Source: Phorcus lineatus (Eukaryota > Mollusca > Gastropoda > Trochida > Trochidae). Taken from it: 64,000 nucleotides of DNA. Shown one piece after another: positions 50,001 through 64,000 of this stretch (its first letter is position 1; each line of letters begins with the position of its first letter). The notes under the pieces were generated by a model. That model worked only from the letters and a program-made list of their open reading frames with translations. It was not told the DNA's origin and did no database searches. Both the position numbers and the translations under genes were made by a program. The stretch covers positions 15,844,701 through 15,908,700 of the forward strand of contig OV121091.1 in NCBI GenBank assembly GCA_921293015.1. Reading direction: 5' to 3'.

Positions 50001-53000
50001 AGTGTCAGTGAGAATGAATATTTACACAAACGCAAAAAAGTACGACCCTTCATCTCAGCAAAAACCTGACTGCCCCAAACTTTAGGCCCTATTAATCAGA
50101 GACAAATACTTTTATCTGTATCTGGTATCAAACGTCCATTGCTATAAAATCGCAACAAGAAAGTATCCTACGTACATGAAATTTGCTAACATTTATACCT
50201 GAGAACTCAGAAAGCTTTAGGGAGTCCCAACATTCAGACACTCTATTAACTTCTCAACAACATAAAACCATTACATATATGAATATAACACGAACATCTC
50301 AGTATGTGTAATAGGAGACAGGGTTATTTTAAAGTTATAAACTTAAACACAAGAACATTAATTAAACCACAACACGTCTAATTATTTAAGTTCCTCTCCT
50401 TATTTTGGACAGAAGGCTGAGACGAATAGAACATTGATATTGAGACAGGAACCAGATCTGAGTCGCAGATGGCTAAAAATAGTGTACAAGGTTTTTAGGC
50501 AAGGATTAAAAGCTAGATTTGACCATGATTACAGGAACCATGCACACCTTTTGATACTTAAAATTGAAACAGGTCATCATTATGCTGACAGGATGGCGTG
50601 ATTTTAGCAGTCAGATGTCACTTATTTATGTATAGGACCCTTCTAGGACAATGAATCTGATAGGTCATAATAAACTCATAGATAACCAAGGTGTTTCTGA
50701 ACATCTGGGTTAAATTAATCTGATAAAAGATAAGTAGTGAGATATGCAAAACAGAGAGCACCACGGATAAGTATCACGGTTCGATATAATGTACAGAGCA
50801 ACACCAGAACAGGTCTTATAAATGATGAAAAATCTTTCCTATCAACATTGTATGCACAATGCAACCATGAAAGTGAATGCATCTGTCAGTTAACCTACAT
50901 CAAATATACACAAATGTCATGATTTCTTGTTAAGTCGAGTTGACACAAGCTGAATAAATACACTTTGATCGATTACTGGAACTAGGGCCAGACATAATCA
51001 TGTGATCACCAATAATACTGTCACACATTTATATATGTACCATACACGTGCTATCTAATCACCCACATGTCTGATTTTCTAACGCTACAATCTTTAATGA
51101 ATCACTCTCAAAAGGTTTAATGATTGAATCCTAAGGCAAAGTGTGACAGTGACATTAGTTATATTACGTACAGAAATATATCATTACAAAACAGAATTAA
51201 GAATTGATGTCTTATCGATATATGATTAAAGTTTTTTTTAAAATTACTTTTGATTCTATCTTATTCATTAATAAAGGTTATGTAAAGAAATACTGTCATT
51301 ACGAAAAAAGCCCATGGCCATCTTAACGCCAAAACGTCAGAAAGCTAAAAAATATGGTTATTTATTCCAAATATGATAAGATATATAGCATTGATCTTTA
51401 TCTATCAAATTCCAGAATCTTCACAAACACCTCCCTTTACTGGTGGTAGATGTGAAAATGCAGTTTCTCTCGCATTTTCAGGTTACGATTTCAATATTGA
51501 TATTGATATTAATAATTTAATATAATTAATATTAATTTCGATATTAATGCCAGAATTAACTGTTATTGGTTTCTTAAAAAATTATTAATTTGTACATTAA
51601 CACAAAAGTAAGTATTTAAAGTATGATCTCTGGAGGCGTTTAATTCCCAATCTTCGAACTATTACTTTGACAGACGGACATCCCCCGGCACTCCCATTTG
51701 ATCAATCGTGATGTTGACAATTTGCGTAAGAAATACATTGACTTCCACAAGTTTAGATGGAGTAGCTTACAAGCCTTCAGACAAATTAGATATGATTATC
51801 ACCCTCCCCTGAGATAAGTATGTACTAGTGCTGCCTCCCCCTAGTCACAGTCCAAGTGATAATACTGACAGTGTCAAATCAAACGTAAATGTTAAGGAGA
51901 GGGTTTCACTAAGTTGGATTACTTATACCCAATCCTTTCTATTGAATAAGTACGTTTAAATAAAAACGTTGTCTTAAAAGTCAAGTCTTGGTTGTTCTGC
52001 CGTTTGCAGATTAAAGACTAGTTTCTTATGAAAATAAAAATGTGTTGTTAGATAAACGATTTGAACTGTGTCTAACTTATGAGTTTAAGGGGTATATTGT
52101 AGACGTAAAACTAGCACAGTTCTGAATATGGAATGGGTTAATTAAAAAGAACTTTGTTTTTTGTATAAATGTCAAACTTACCGATGGAAACTGTCATTTG
52201 GAAATTACATTAACCACCAAATACATAAAGTATGTTATGCACGGAAGACATCTTCTTTTAAAGAGGCTTTCCTTTCAGATAAACCTTAGTAATATAACGT
52301 TAACAACAAAGAAATACCTAAAGGTGATTCTAACCCTTCATCCTAAACATCCTAAATAAAATCGTTACAAACCGTTTTATTATTCTCTTAGATTATGCCT
52401 TCAAGGATGCATCATTCATGAAACTTTACTACAATAATCAAGGTAGCATGATAAATTGTCCTTGTAGGTAACCTACGTCAAATATATACAAGTGTCATGA
52501 TTTCACAGAAATTCAATCAGATGTCTCAGCATAAATTATGATAATGTATATTTCATATGTTGATATATGATAATATAATATGGAAAATTCAAACGAATAA
52601 CAATTACAAAAATATACAACATTGTCTATAATCTACAAAATAGAAGCTAGCTATTCTAATTATCTTAATCTAATGTAATAGATATGTGTCGAGAAATTCG
52701 AAAATTGTACCTTCAAACTATCATTCATGGAAATATGCTACCAGTTGAGTTTCGTGACATAATCTTAGTTGATTAGACAAGTTTTAATTCATGAAATAAA
52801 GGCCAGACATGTAGAAGCTCTTCCTAAATATCAATGAAATTCGTTTCAGCCTGAACCAAGGGCATATAGAATTTCACCAGACAGTTTCGTATATCTCCAA
52901 GTCATAATTATTGAAACTGTATAAATTCTGATATTTGATATCTTCACAATGTCTGGATTGATTAGGGAATGTTCCTCTGTAAGAGCCTTCTCTCCCCACA

Positions 53001-56000
53001 GAGTTAGCTCCGTCTTAAATTCTGGTACGACCTCAGTTAAAATAAGAGCTCTTCTCGAGCTTGCGGAAGTGTCCCCTAGCGGCCCAAATAAAATAATACT
53101 TTGCAATATTTTAGCCAATGAAAACACCGACTGTATGAATACCATACTTGTTGTGACACAGGCCTATGCAATGATGCAGTCGCAAAATGAGGCGCATGTG
53201 ATCTGTATAGATGAATCAAAGTGCTAGGTACAAATTCGAATAAAGTTTAGCTTTAGGAAAGCTTACGAAAATAACTAAGGTGATTTGAATGATGAGTTTT
53301 GAAACGCGTCGCTGATTGCACAACTAACTTGAATGCAAGAGTCGTTGAATGCACAACTAACTTTGAATGCATCTGATCAGGCTTTAACATTTCTAGACCG
53401 TATGAACGTTCGTATTATGATACAGGTTGAATAGGCATATATGGCGAAATCTTTCCGTTCTTATGTATATTACAAGTATTCTAATCTTGTCCTGTGATTA
53501 ATCTTTGTAAGATTTAATTTTCAATGTTTAGTTGGTCTGTGTGGAGGTGTGTGAGAATCCGTATTTGGTTATATTCTGTATATATGATCCTTCTGCTAAA
53601 CCACCTCTCTATTAAATAGATCTTTTAGGGTGATGTTTGTTAGAAATGGTTTCTCATCAATCATTATGTACCATTTTCGGTAGTTGCCAGAATTCACTCC
53701 ATTTTGACAGTCCGACCCCTAGCCTGCTCGAATCTGTACACCTGTAGTATTGCAACAGTAACCTTGTCTTGACTTATGCCCATGCAACCTTAACACATAA
53801 GGGTTTCCTTGTTATATTCACAACTCTTCAGACAAATGGATTACCACGCCGGAAAGAAACCGAATCCGGAAGACGGGGACGTTTTGTGGCAACCATTTGT
53901 TCTCATGTACGTAACATCAAATACTCCATAAATTTTGGAATGCACATGTATTAACTGAATATTCCTGTTACAACAAATAAAAACATCGTCGGCAATGAAA
54001 TCGGACTGTTTTGCAAAGGTTATGAATTAGATCCTTGACAAACAAATATCAATAACTTTTATCATGACAGTAATTGCAAAAATAGGTGTTGCAATACTCT
54101 TTTCCAGGTGTATTTATCGATACATATATATATTGGTTATCTGTTTGGCTGTAAGGGCATTCACGTCAAAGCAAAGAAAGAACTGTTTCGACAGAATGTC
54201 TTTAACCTTTAATGATCAGTTGTGATGTGAACAATTTGTGTAAAATATACACTGGCTCCAACGCGGTAAGATATAATGTTTTAGAAGCCCCAAGACCAAA
54301 GCAATTATCGCTTTCCCACGGTTATGCTATGTACGAGTGTCATATTTCCCTTGACAGCGTTGAAGTGATTATATCGTTGAAGTGATTATATCGAAAGCGT
54401 CAAGGGACACTGAAATAACCTGACAGTCAACTTTCATCGTCTGCCATTATAGATGGTAAAGAACTAATCAATTCATGAAAGTACCAATTAATCACGTGAT
54501 GCAGTTTTTATGAACAGCTGAGTTGATAGGTTATTTTTTAAAAAGTTGTTAAATCATCATAATTCTAATAACACAGGGACAAGTTAACGTCTCAATTACA
54601 CAGGGATGCTGTTTGCGTTGTATGATGACACTTCCATCAATTTTACAAATGGAATAAGGGATTTAGAAAATCCAATTTCTCTTCACATAGCGCATGGCAT
54701 GTTTGTGACTCTGGTTTGATTTCCGATGTTGCTCGTAAGGTTGACATTTGAAATAAGTGTATAGGAAGAAATGAAATACTTACCAATCTTTTCGCATTTT
54801 CTGAAATAGATGTAATATATATAGGACGGGTGACAGAAAGGTTAGATATATTGAAAGAAAAAAGAAACTGAGTCCGCTATAGATTCTGAAGATTATTTTC
54901 CGACATGTTAGATATATCATTGAACCTCACTCACATGTACATGAAATAAGACACCAAATGTCCACTTTTAATCATTAATGGAAATTTAAGACAGCATCCT
55001 CTGATCTATCTAGCCATTTATCTAGGTATAGTAATGATGGTTATAATAATTATAAATATGGGTTAAGAATTGAAAACAAACATGATCAATTATATATAAT
55101 AATTCCTAACAAACAATACTCACTCTGTTGCGTATTGATTACTTGAGTTGTTTGTTCAGAAACTTGCCTCGTCTTTATACAGTGCTTTGGAAATGTATAG
55201 TAGTATAGTTACAGAGTAAAATATAAGAATTAGGAATATAAGTGTAATGTATTTTTTTGCAACTGGCCCCTTTTTATCAATGCACTTCTAGAAGCTTACC
55301 ACAGCAAGGCATATCTCATGCAATCAATACACATATGGATTATGGCGTTCCTAAACTAGTCGATATAATAAAAAAAGACTTTATGAACAAACAAAACAAT
55401 AGAACGATGTAACACAATGTTGAATTTATGAATCTCTACACACTCATAACACTATACAATTTAGAGTGAATGGTTCAGAAATGCAAGACACCTTGGAAAC
55501 CTTTCTTAAGAAACCATGAAAGAAAGCTAAATAGAAGTAAACGAAGTGCTTCTCTGATGTTGTATTGATCCAGTCACATTAAAAAAGGCCTTTTAATTTG
55601 TGAAACATTCTATATCGTGTCATCAAAATATGTTAGATCTTTAATTTGGAGAGCATTTTCATTCTTATAAGGGTAATTATCAAGAGTTTTACATGGTTTA
55701 CATAAATTTTCATTAATAAGTTGGTGGTTAAAATATTTCTTTTTTACTTGCAACGACCTAACCAGGAATCCAGAGATAAATGGCTTGAATTCTGTAATGT
55801 GATCTTTTAAGTAAGGACACATGTAAAATATCAGATTGTCAAATTATAAAGGAGGTTGATTAAATCACACCTGCGATAGCATCTTTTAATTCTGCCAACC
55901 TGTAAAAAGTCATTTATGCACCTGATATCCTGCATTGCATTGCAACTAAGTACTAAGCAGTAAATCTACCTTCGTTTGAATAAGTTTAAAATAAGATAGA

Positions 56001-58000
56001 CAGGCACTGGTGGAAGAAAATCCCCAGAGTGTGTACATATAATGTTAATCAGAAAAAAATCGTTCAGGCCAAACTAGAAAAGTTAAAACGATTGTGAACG
56101 CTGCATGTGAGATACTAAATCTGATGGGTTTTTTTTATCGATATAGTAATCCGAAATACACCGAGATGCCCTGCTGTAATACAAAGATAAAAACAATATC
56201 AATTTGTAATATATGAACAGGTATTAAAACGTATGAGTTTTGGATAATCAGGAATCAAAATTGGGAATTAAACTGACATTTGATCATTTTTGACGTTTCT
56301 TTTTCAAAAAAGATTTATCCCGACAAACCTTCAAGTTATGATGAATATATCATGTCAAGTCACAGTATTTATGTTTATGTTGAACTGGAATTCAAAAGAC
56401 CCTACAAGCATGGCCTATTGGACATATGCTTAATGGTTAGCATGTTATCTAATATGAATTTATAAGTATCAGCATAACAGTCGTACAGATTGAGAGAATT
56501 AAAAATGTTATTATCTTACCTTTCTCCCTACACAGTTGATTTCAAGCATGTCTTTCCCTCATAATTAATCAAAACTTTAAGGATCAGTGGGACTAAAGAA
56601 AAAGCTGAAATAGTAACTCTACTTTTATTTTTCCTTCCTAATTATTCAACAAATCAAATATTTAAGCTAAAATAATTTAGACCGTGGGAAGATAATGTTG
56701 TAAAGAAAAAACAGACGGGCGAGCAGTGTGTCATCTGATTGTCTGTATTATTAGTTTTCACTATCTGATAAACATACAGTCTATACCTATGTCTTGTGTG
56801 GGCAAGACTACCTCTTCGCCTTCAGATAATAAGAAATGGAATGAGAGTAATAAATACGTTATAATAAATTTCACATTTCGACTCATTCAATCAATATTCT
56901 TATATATTGGAATCCAATCCAATACAAAGAAATCATGTTCCAAACTATGAAAGTGTCATGTATATTTACTACTCAGAAAACAAACTAGCTTATGTAACAA
57001 TGAGTGCACATATGTAAACATGAGCATACCTACTTTGACAGATATGTAGGCGCTTACAGGAAGCATTCTTTCTTAAGTGAATTTTTGTCCATTCCTTCAA
57101 ATGTGGACAACCTTTTTCTTTTCCTTTAAATGAACACAGATGAGGACTAATGAAATACCATAGAATGAATTAGACTAATTGGCTACATGTGTGATTATGA
57201 AACCAACTTTTTGTTATTTGTTAAGTAATTTGATGACACTGCTAAAATACGTCGAATATAGTTTTTGGTGTATATAAATAACAGGGACTGTTATTTGGAT
57301 TATAATACGTTCTACCGCCGGCATTAAAGTGTTATAAAGTTTATATTGTTGATTTATAAGGAGCTTGCTTCAGGAGGTTCTCTTTCTCAAGAGTAGTGGT
57401 CATGAAAATCAAAAGAGCAACTCATGATATGAACATACAAAATAAAGGAAAAGGTCTAACATTTAGCCAAAGGCACATACTTTCATTTGAAGATCTGCAC
57501 CAACATATTATTGGAATTACCTTTTTTCTTGATACAAAATCATTTAATCAATAGCGGATTTTAAAACTTACATAATGTTGATTGATAATATCGTATAGTG
57601 GTCAATAACATAATATGTATATTTTAGCAAATCAACAATCGGGTAACACATTCCACTTTGGATCTGGTGTTGGGCAAACAAACTATAGAACAAAGAAACC
57701 TTTAAAACAAAGGAACACAGATATTTTACCATTTTAAGTTTTCCGGTCACAAGTTAGGTTAAATTGACATATTGATTAATTGACTCGGGGATACATTTCC
57801 TCGTGACATATTAATTTAATTATTTCCAAACCGATTCATCTTCTCATCATATATCATCTGAAATTGTCATATAATTTCATTTCTTATTATTACTAATGAA
57901 ACAGTAGCAGTTATCTGAGCAAATATTAACGCTAAATAAAGTGTTATATATCTATATGTGACTTCACAAATTACACCGTAACAGTGATTATGAACAGAAT
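47040..58000. other. Unit 3 non-coding remainder
   Basis: Collinear with unit 2 (32,000-42,200) apart from indels. About 52,400-53,500 includes sequence without a clear counterpart, holding overlapping open frames on both strands near 52,850-53,230 that I cannot assign. No supported gene. Confidence 0.5.
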
Positions 58001-61000
58001 GTAACGAGTGATTATCTCTCTGTCAGAAATACCATAACTCCAAAATGGTATGTAGAATACACAGAGAGCCTACATACAAATATATGTGATGTGAATATCT
58101 CTTCCCCGTGAGACAATTTTGCTAGTACTTCATTTACCCCAATATAGTGAAGTGATACAATTTACTCATAGAAATGTAGATTTATGTTAAACGATAAGGA
58201 TAAGGCTTAACATTTCAGAATTGAACAGCTGAATATACAAGAAAACAAATTCAAAGACACTGTTTTGTTTCAAGAAGTCTTGGTGCAAGAACATGAGTCA
58301 TAAAAAAGGAGTCACAAAAAGGGTCTAATATTTAGCCAAATGCATGTTTTCATTTTCTACAATGGTTGCACCATATAATCATCTTGGTATTCATTGGAAA
58401 TCATTACCAACTAACTTTAGATTTTAGATCAATACGTATGTGAGATTATGAATTAATATAATCATAAGTTTGTCATGATGAAACTCTTCAAATCAAGAAT
58501 TCTACAAGAGCCATGTACGATAACAACCTAACCAACAAATGCTGTGTAATGCATCAATTGCTAAAATCGACAAATCAAGGTACATGATTATCACTTAACA
58601 ACATTTCGTTCTTACGAGTTTCCAATTATTTTGTAGGAAATAGATGTTCCAAAAGAACAAGAAAAGACAGATCTTTATGAAGTCGTTGAACTCAAGTGCT
58701 CTACCGTTTAGTGCAATGTTTTCCCCTGTGTAGTACCTCATCGTTTTGGCAAAACTCTACGATCAGAACATAATCGTTGATTATTCTGCATGGCTATAGT
58801 TTTATGTGGATATTTGTTGGGGAAGGGGTTAAAATGATTTGAACTATTAAGGTCAGTTCTGTGTGTTCAAGTTATAGGTTAATAGATCAAAGGATAGTTT
58901 TGATATTGAGTTAATTGAGGTAGTCTGTCTGTATATATGGTGTATCAGCTGTTTGGGATTAACGTTTTGCCGATTTTATTGATCTGGTAATCGTCAGTCA
59001 CTAAGGTAACCTTAGTGCAATATTAAAGAATGGGACCTAAGGTTAACCTTAGTAAAGGTTGGTTTGTGAAAGTAGGGCCTAAATAAAAATATCTTGAATC
59101 TAAAGAGTTTTGTGAGATACAGAACTTTAAAAACGTTAGGTCCACCACAACCAAATTTAGTATGTAAAGCAATCACCATTAGTAGACGAGCCTCTTAAAT
59201 GTTTAAAGTTATTTGTATATCATGTAAACACATTTTAAAAGTGTGTTTCCGCAGCAGCTTTTGTAAATTATAAGGCTTAACTCAATTGTTATTACGAATG
59301 ATTTTAAATGCATTTTTTTCATAAATAAAAATGTCACTAGATTCGACTTTAAATTTCTTTGTAATAGCTTTACTCACTTTAAGCTTAATTTGTATAATGG
59401 CGCCTAGTCCTGTGTTGTGTCGTAACTGTGATTTAACCATTTAAAATGATTCACAACCCAACGTTTTTTTCTCCAAAAATGCCATGAACATATTATACTG
59501 TTCTTTTCCGGATCTTATTTGTATGCAAATATTTTAAAGACCGTTGTATCAGTCACATTAGATTATAAGAATATATAATCCGATATATTCTATGAAATAT
59601 AAAGAATGCGATGAAAGAATATATAAAGATACTTGCAAATATATATATAATATTCCAAAATATTTTACGAGCTTTTGGTTGTATTTCTGAAAATGATATA
59701 GAACGTTAACAAAATGTGCTCTAAAGTTTTGTTTGAAAATGAAAAAGCTGCGTTACAACTATTTAAAGAAGCCATAAAAGGAGATTACAAATAAGTAAAT
59801 AAAGAACTCATCTTATATGTATATCGATTTGGTCTCATCAGACAAACCGTTAGCACTTCTCAAAAACATTAATTCTCTTCGTATAACATTTCAAAAAGAA
59901 TAATGCAATTTCTCCTGTTTAAAACTAAAGAGCTTACATTGAATCCCTTTGTAAAATGTTTTCTTACCCAGTCATTCAATTCAAAGGGGACCATTTTCAG
60001 TTAATGATAAATCCATTTGCTGTATAAGAAGCAAAACCTCAAAAGATCTTTGAAAATGTATTTCAGAATGAGTTATTGTAAATCTGGAATGTGTTCAGAG
60101 TTTAAAAATATCATTGACATATCTAGAAGAATAATTGCTTGTACTCTTGTTCTTACAGATAAATCAATGTTCATCTTTCTTTCAATATATATGATGGCAC
60201 ATGTGCAGTTAACAAGAAAAACATAATTCTTGCCATAAATCATGGTTGTGTGAAACTACAAAAAAAAAGTTTCATCTGAAAACGTCAACATTTATTTTTT
60301 AACATAAATATGATAAGAACTACTCCAAAAGGCATTCAAAAAACAAGAACAGATTTATTGATGAGATATTATTGATTTACTTGAAATCAGTCATGTGACA
60401 CATGTTTTTAGAAAATAAATGTCAAGTATAATGGCTGAAATACGATCGCAGGAAGATTTCATACTAATGTGTTCCTTTCATTGGAGACTATTTTCAAATG
60501 CAAACGATACGAGGCAGTCACCAAAAAAAAGATTATGTGTTTTGCCTTTCATATCTGTGCTGAATACGTACTGACAACTTCTCGTGGGGTTCGATGTGAA
60601 TTGCAACGTAAAAGCAACCATCTACCCGTGTGGCAACAAAATGACAGTAATTCATTGTTCTCAACGTTCACAATTTTTCAACAAAAAAGAGACTTGCTAC
60701 CATGATAGCTTCCATTGACTTCAAGAGATAATTATCTAACATGATTCAAAAGGACATCTAAAAATGCCATATAACAGTATGATTTATCTTTAATGTCAAC
60801 AAAGTGAACATATTCTAGTTCGTTTACGTCAATGAGATTAGATTTCATTTATGATATATTATTTTGAACTATGTTTTTATAAATTTAAGATGTCATACAA
60901 TATTTCAGTCATCTGTAAAATGTTTTACCAACTTCTGAGCTTCATAATAAACTATTCATGATAATTACACACAATAAATGTATAACTACTTACAACGAAA

Positions 61001-62149
61001 AAAGGACATGTCATAACATTAATAACAGTATAATATCATTTCTGCATGACACATCTATAACCTAATTGAAAGATGGCAGATGATGTCGAAATGGATTCTG
61101 AATGGGGATAATGAATAAGTTGTGACTAAGCGCCTCATGGCAAATATATCAGTCATCAGATTCCTAAAAGAAAATATAATCATCGTATACTATGGTAAAT
61201 GTAATGTGTCAGAACTAATACGATCCTTTAAAGAAGAAATGGGCATCGCAAAGGATGTGGTTAATCAAAAGACTGATCGGACTCTACTGATGAATATAGC
61301 TTATTCATGGGAGAGTTGACATTACGAAAATGTGCCGGTTTACCAGGTAGTAAGTGACGTCGGCAATATTTCAGCTCTTTAACCAGTGAATATTGCAACC
61401 CAAATGACAATAGAGAAATCAGTAAGGGGAGGGAAAGTGAAAGAGAAAGTATGAAAGAAATATAGTGAGAAAAAACAGCTTTATTGTAAACGACTTCTTC
61501 AGCTTGGTTGTACCTGTTGTGAAAATTATTGATACCGCTGACGTATCTCTTAGTAAATTATTGATACCGTTGGCGTAGCTCTTGGCTTCATGGAGACACA
61601 CTCACCTTCACAGCGTGATAAGGTATTGGGTAAATTAGATAAAATTGTAACATGAGATGTTGGCGCAACAATAACCAGCAGACAAAGCATGAGAGAGTAA
61701 AACTGACCTTATCTACTCTACAGATCAGCTGATCGTTCCATGATGAAATCAAACATTGCCCTAAGATCCTGACTAATAAAACTAGATATGTCTTGTTTAC
61801 AGACGACAATAAATTATGGTAAAGTAATAATTGCGTTGAAAATGGACTAAAGTCCATGAAATAAGGTGATCCCAGATATAACATTTCGAGAATAGACCTA
61901 TCAATTATTATGAATCAATTTCATATCATGTCTCCTATAAGGAAAGAAATAAAGTTTAACAGCTCCTTGCAATTCCATAAAATACAGAATAGATTATCCT
62001 TACGCTTAAGACATATCATTGTGACAAACCTGATTTATGGCAAAATTGAGTCATATGTTGCTCTACTTTTAAGTAAGATCAGAAACATAAATGGGATTTG
62101 ACAAGTAAAATTCTATGATCATTACTGATCATTTGATTTTGATATTTGT

Positions 62150-62478
62150 TGATTTGCCTGATTGATGCTATCTCATTAAGATGGTCATTAGCTTGTCCTG
62201 GTGCGTCAAGATATAGGTATTAGCGATGCTACTGTGATTACCTAGTCTATGCTGTCTATTTGTTTATTCACGAGTCGTTGACTCTCCTAATGAGTTGTTA
62301 ACTCCTGTTGAGTTGTCTACGGGTAGCCAGTTGTACCCAGTAATCGTCTTGTTTAGACTGCAAATAAATCACTTTATTCACTCATTGCTTCTCTCTTACT
62401 TTTATTGGCGTGATTTTTATATTGTTTTATCTTTCTAAACGGGTCTCGTCTGAGTTTAGATTTCGTTACACCGTGACA
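62150..62478 (+). mobile_element. Possible solo LTR or LTR-like fragment
   Basis: The segment differs from its surroundings in composition: ctcctaatgagttgttaact, then gcaaataaatcactttattc (an AATAAA signal), and an end cgttaca. A TG start and target duplication could not be fixed, and no matching second LTR is in the window. Weak call. Confidence 0.2.
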
Positions 62479-63849
62479 ATATTTCCAGCTGGTACAACAG
62501 AACAAGAGCAAGTTTATGTGTCCACCTTAAAATTAACTGAGTTCATTGGTTGCAATACTTTCCAGTAAATGTCAACGCCGGTTACACTTATCCTTAGGAA
62601 TGTTAATGTGTGGCATACTATTTTCCCAACCTGTTGATAGAGACAGCCAAGACAAACATGATGCCATGTTCATTGTTTATCTTGGTTCTTCATTTACCAA
62701 CAGAGGTAGCTAAAACTCTATATCTCAACGTACAACTCTCCCTTATGGTTTGGAGTCATTGTCCAGAAATAGAAGAGTGTGCCTCTAGAAACAGCCAATA
62801 TGAAAAGACAGGATAAATCAACAATCCGAAAAGGTTCCTCTATACAATTATTCATTGAGCAACTTCAGATTCTCGTCTGGATTTCTGTTTCTGATATTTA
62901 TTTTCATTCTTACAAGCAGACAAGAAGTGGATAGACAGGAAAGACACAACTAGATATGATGATTGTTCTTTATACAAAGATGAATTGATCAAGGGCATCT
63001 GGTTTTGAGTAAAAATATTGAGTATTTGGGTATTACAAGCCTGTAGTTGTGATCTTGAAACGCAAGGAAACAATGCTTTATGAGCACAGAGATGAATTGT
63101 GCATGGCAGAAACTGACTACTGATTTATTTGCATGTTTAGACATAGCGCATAGTAACGGAAAAAGTCATTCATATGCTAGGTTTGGCAACCATAAACAAC
63201 CACGAACAATGTTCATTTCAGGGAATTAAGCCTTAAGAAACAACAGCCCTGTTTACTTTACATCATGAAGAAAGGACATTTAATATGCGTTTCCCATTAT
63301 TGATAATGAGCAGGATATAAACTGTACCCATATATTCTCGTTTTAAAATGAGCAGGTAAGAGTTTGGGGACATCATTTCAAGAAGCCATAAAGAAGCAAA
63401 GAGATGGGGAAACGAATAACGTTATTTTATATTTCTAACAAATTGATACATATAAAGCACGGAAAATTAATTGTATTGTTTCTGTAAATGTTGGCTTTCC
63501 TAATTATTCGATACAAAAGGAAACCATTTAGTTCACGATATAACCTTGTTTCTGAATAAGTGATTACAACAGGATAACTTCTTACAAGGATTTCGTTAAA
63601 GTAACTGTTAATTAAGTATTGTCTTATATTACATATTTAAAAAGTAACCTTTCTCATTGTTTCAGTGTGAATGTTTTGCCAGTACACGATACTGGAAGAA
63701 AGCAAGCTTATTAAACTCATGAACCCTTGATGAATATTCTATAGCCCGTTAGTATATCTAGAGGGAGACGACGTGATGTCGAATGCACATCAATTGGTCA
63801 TCTCAAATAAACCATTTTGCTGAGGTACGGTTTGATATAGTGTAATATA

Positions 63850-63990
63850 GTCGTCGGCCCGTCCGCCTGTCCGTCCGTTCGCCATCCGTCTTTAATCATT
63901 TCTTTTCCGGAGCAGAAGTAGGAAACCTTTCGTCAGATCATTCTGAAACGTTTCATGAATATTGCCTACCTACTGGATTGGTGCATTCTG
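63850..63990. repeat. cgtccg-rich interspersed repeat edge
   Basis: cggcccgtccgcctgtccgt at 63,855 followed by cttttccggagcagaagtag is the style of start seen for the 42.9-kb element (cgtctgtccgtacgtccg). Possibly a related family, cut by the window end. Confidence 0.35.
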
Positions 63991-64000
63991 ATATTTTCAG

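Larger units (their letters stand above)
42430..58000 (+). repeat. Segmental duplication unit 3 (about 15.6 kb)
   Basis: Third direct copy. The upstream edge matches that of unit 2 (the gattagc-aatgaa block before exon 2). The downstream end is inferred from similarity of 57,720-58,000 to 41,950-42,220, beyond which I could not follow homology. It carries a non-functional exon 2 and exon 3 and an inserted 148-bp-repeat element. In conserved intron stretches it reads closer to unit 1 (roughly 88-95% by eye) than unit 2 does. Confidence 0.8.
58001..64000. other. Sequence beyond the duplication, no gene recognised
   Basis: AT-rich single-copy-looking DNA with only short frames. Noted inside it: paired palindromes at 59,000-59,052, a possible solo-LTR-like segment near 62,150-62,478, and a cgtccg-rich interspersed repeat at the end. 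Confidence 0.5.

Overview
This is a eukaryotic, AT-rich and almost entirely non-coding window, most likely from a lophotrochozoan and probably a mollusc. Three observations support this. It has spliceosomal introns. It contains a gene for tachykinin-related peptides of the FxGxR-amide type, and the FVGSR-amide ending is the one known from the echiuran urechistachykinin I. It also carries a dense load of invertebrate-type transposon remnants. There are no bacterial-style operons, rRNA genes or CRISPR arrays, and I recognised no tRNA gene. Nearly all open frames here are chance frames in introns and repeats.

The one gene I can model is a tachykinin-like neuropeptide precursor on the + strand. 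Exon 1 (1422-1517) encodes a signal peptide. Exon 2 (2016-2295) encodes KR-GPFGFVGSR-GRR. Exon 3 (5025-5083) encodes KR-KPHFGFHGSR-G followed directly by the stop codon. Intron phases match at both junctions and give a 144-residue secreted precursor with two predicted amidated peptides. A 3' UTR exon starting at 6307, with AATAAA at 6901, is plausible.

The large-scale architecture is a tandem segmental duplication. The block starting just before exon 2 is present three times: unit 1 about 1,980-28,600, unit 2 about 28,610-42,420 and unit 3 about 42,430-58,000. Each unit carries an exon 2/exon 3 pair, but only unit 1 is intact. Unit 2 has frame damage, a mutated peptide core and a 15-base deletion that removes the peptide core from exon 3. 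Unit 3 keeps frame in exon 2 but has three in-frame stops and has lost the exon 3 acceptor. Exon 1 was not found again. Because the units are paralogous, each gives empty-site information for insertions in the others.

Unit 1 is about twice the length of the others because of insertions and expansions. These are a 4.3-kb TTAA-flanked piggyBac-like element (9,364-13,690), a LINE 3' fragment (15.7 kb), a 4.7-kb foldback-like element (16,244-20,929), a Tc1-like remnant (24.4-24.9 kb), a second LINE tail (26.8-27.1 kb), and several micro- and minisatellites. The foldback element is made of two oppositely oriented arrays of a 63-bp unit with inverted ends and a 4-bp target duplication, and it sits inside a 44-bp minisatellite. 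Unit 2 carries a broken L1/Tx1-like reverse transcriptase (32.2-33.8 kb, minus strand) and a hairpin MITE (36.6 kb). Unit 3 carries a 0.88-kb element with 148-bp internal repeats (42.9-43.8 kb). The last 6 kb (58-64 kb) holds no recognisable gene.
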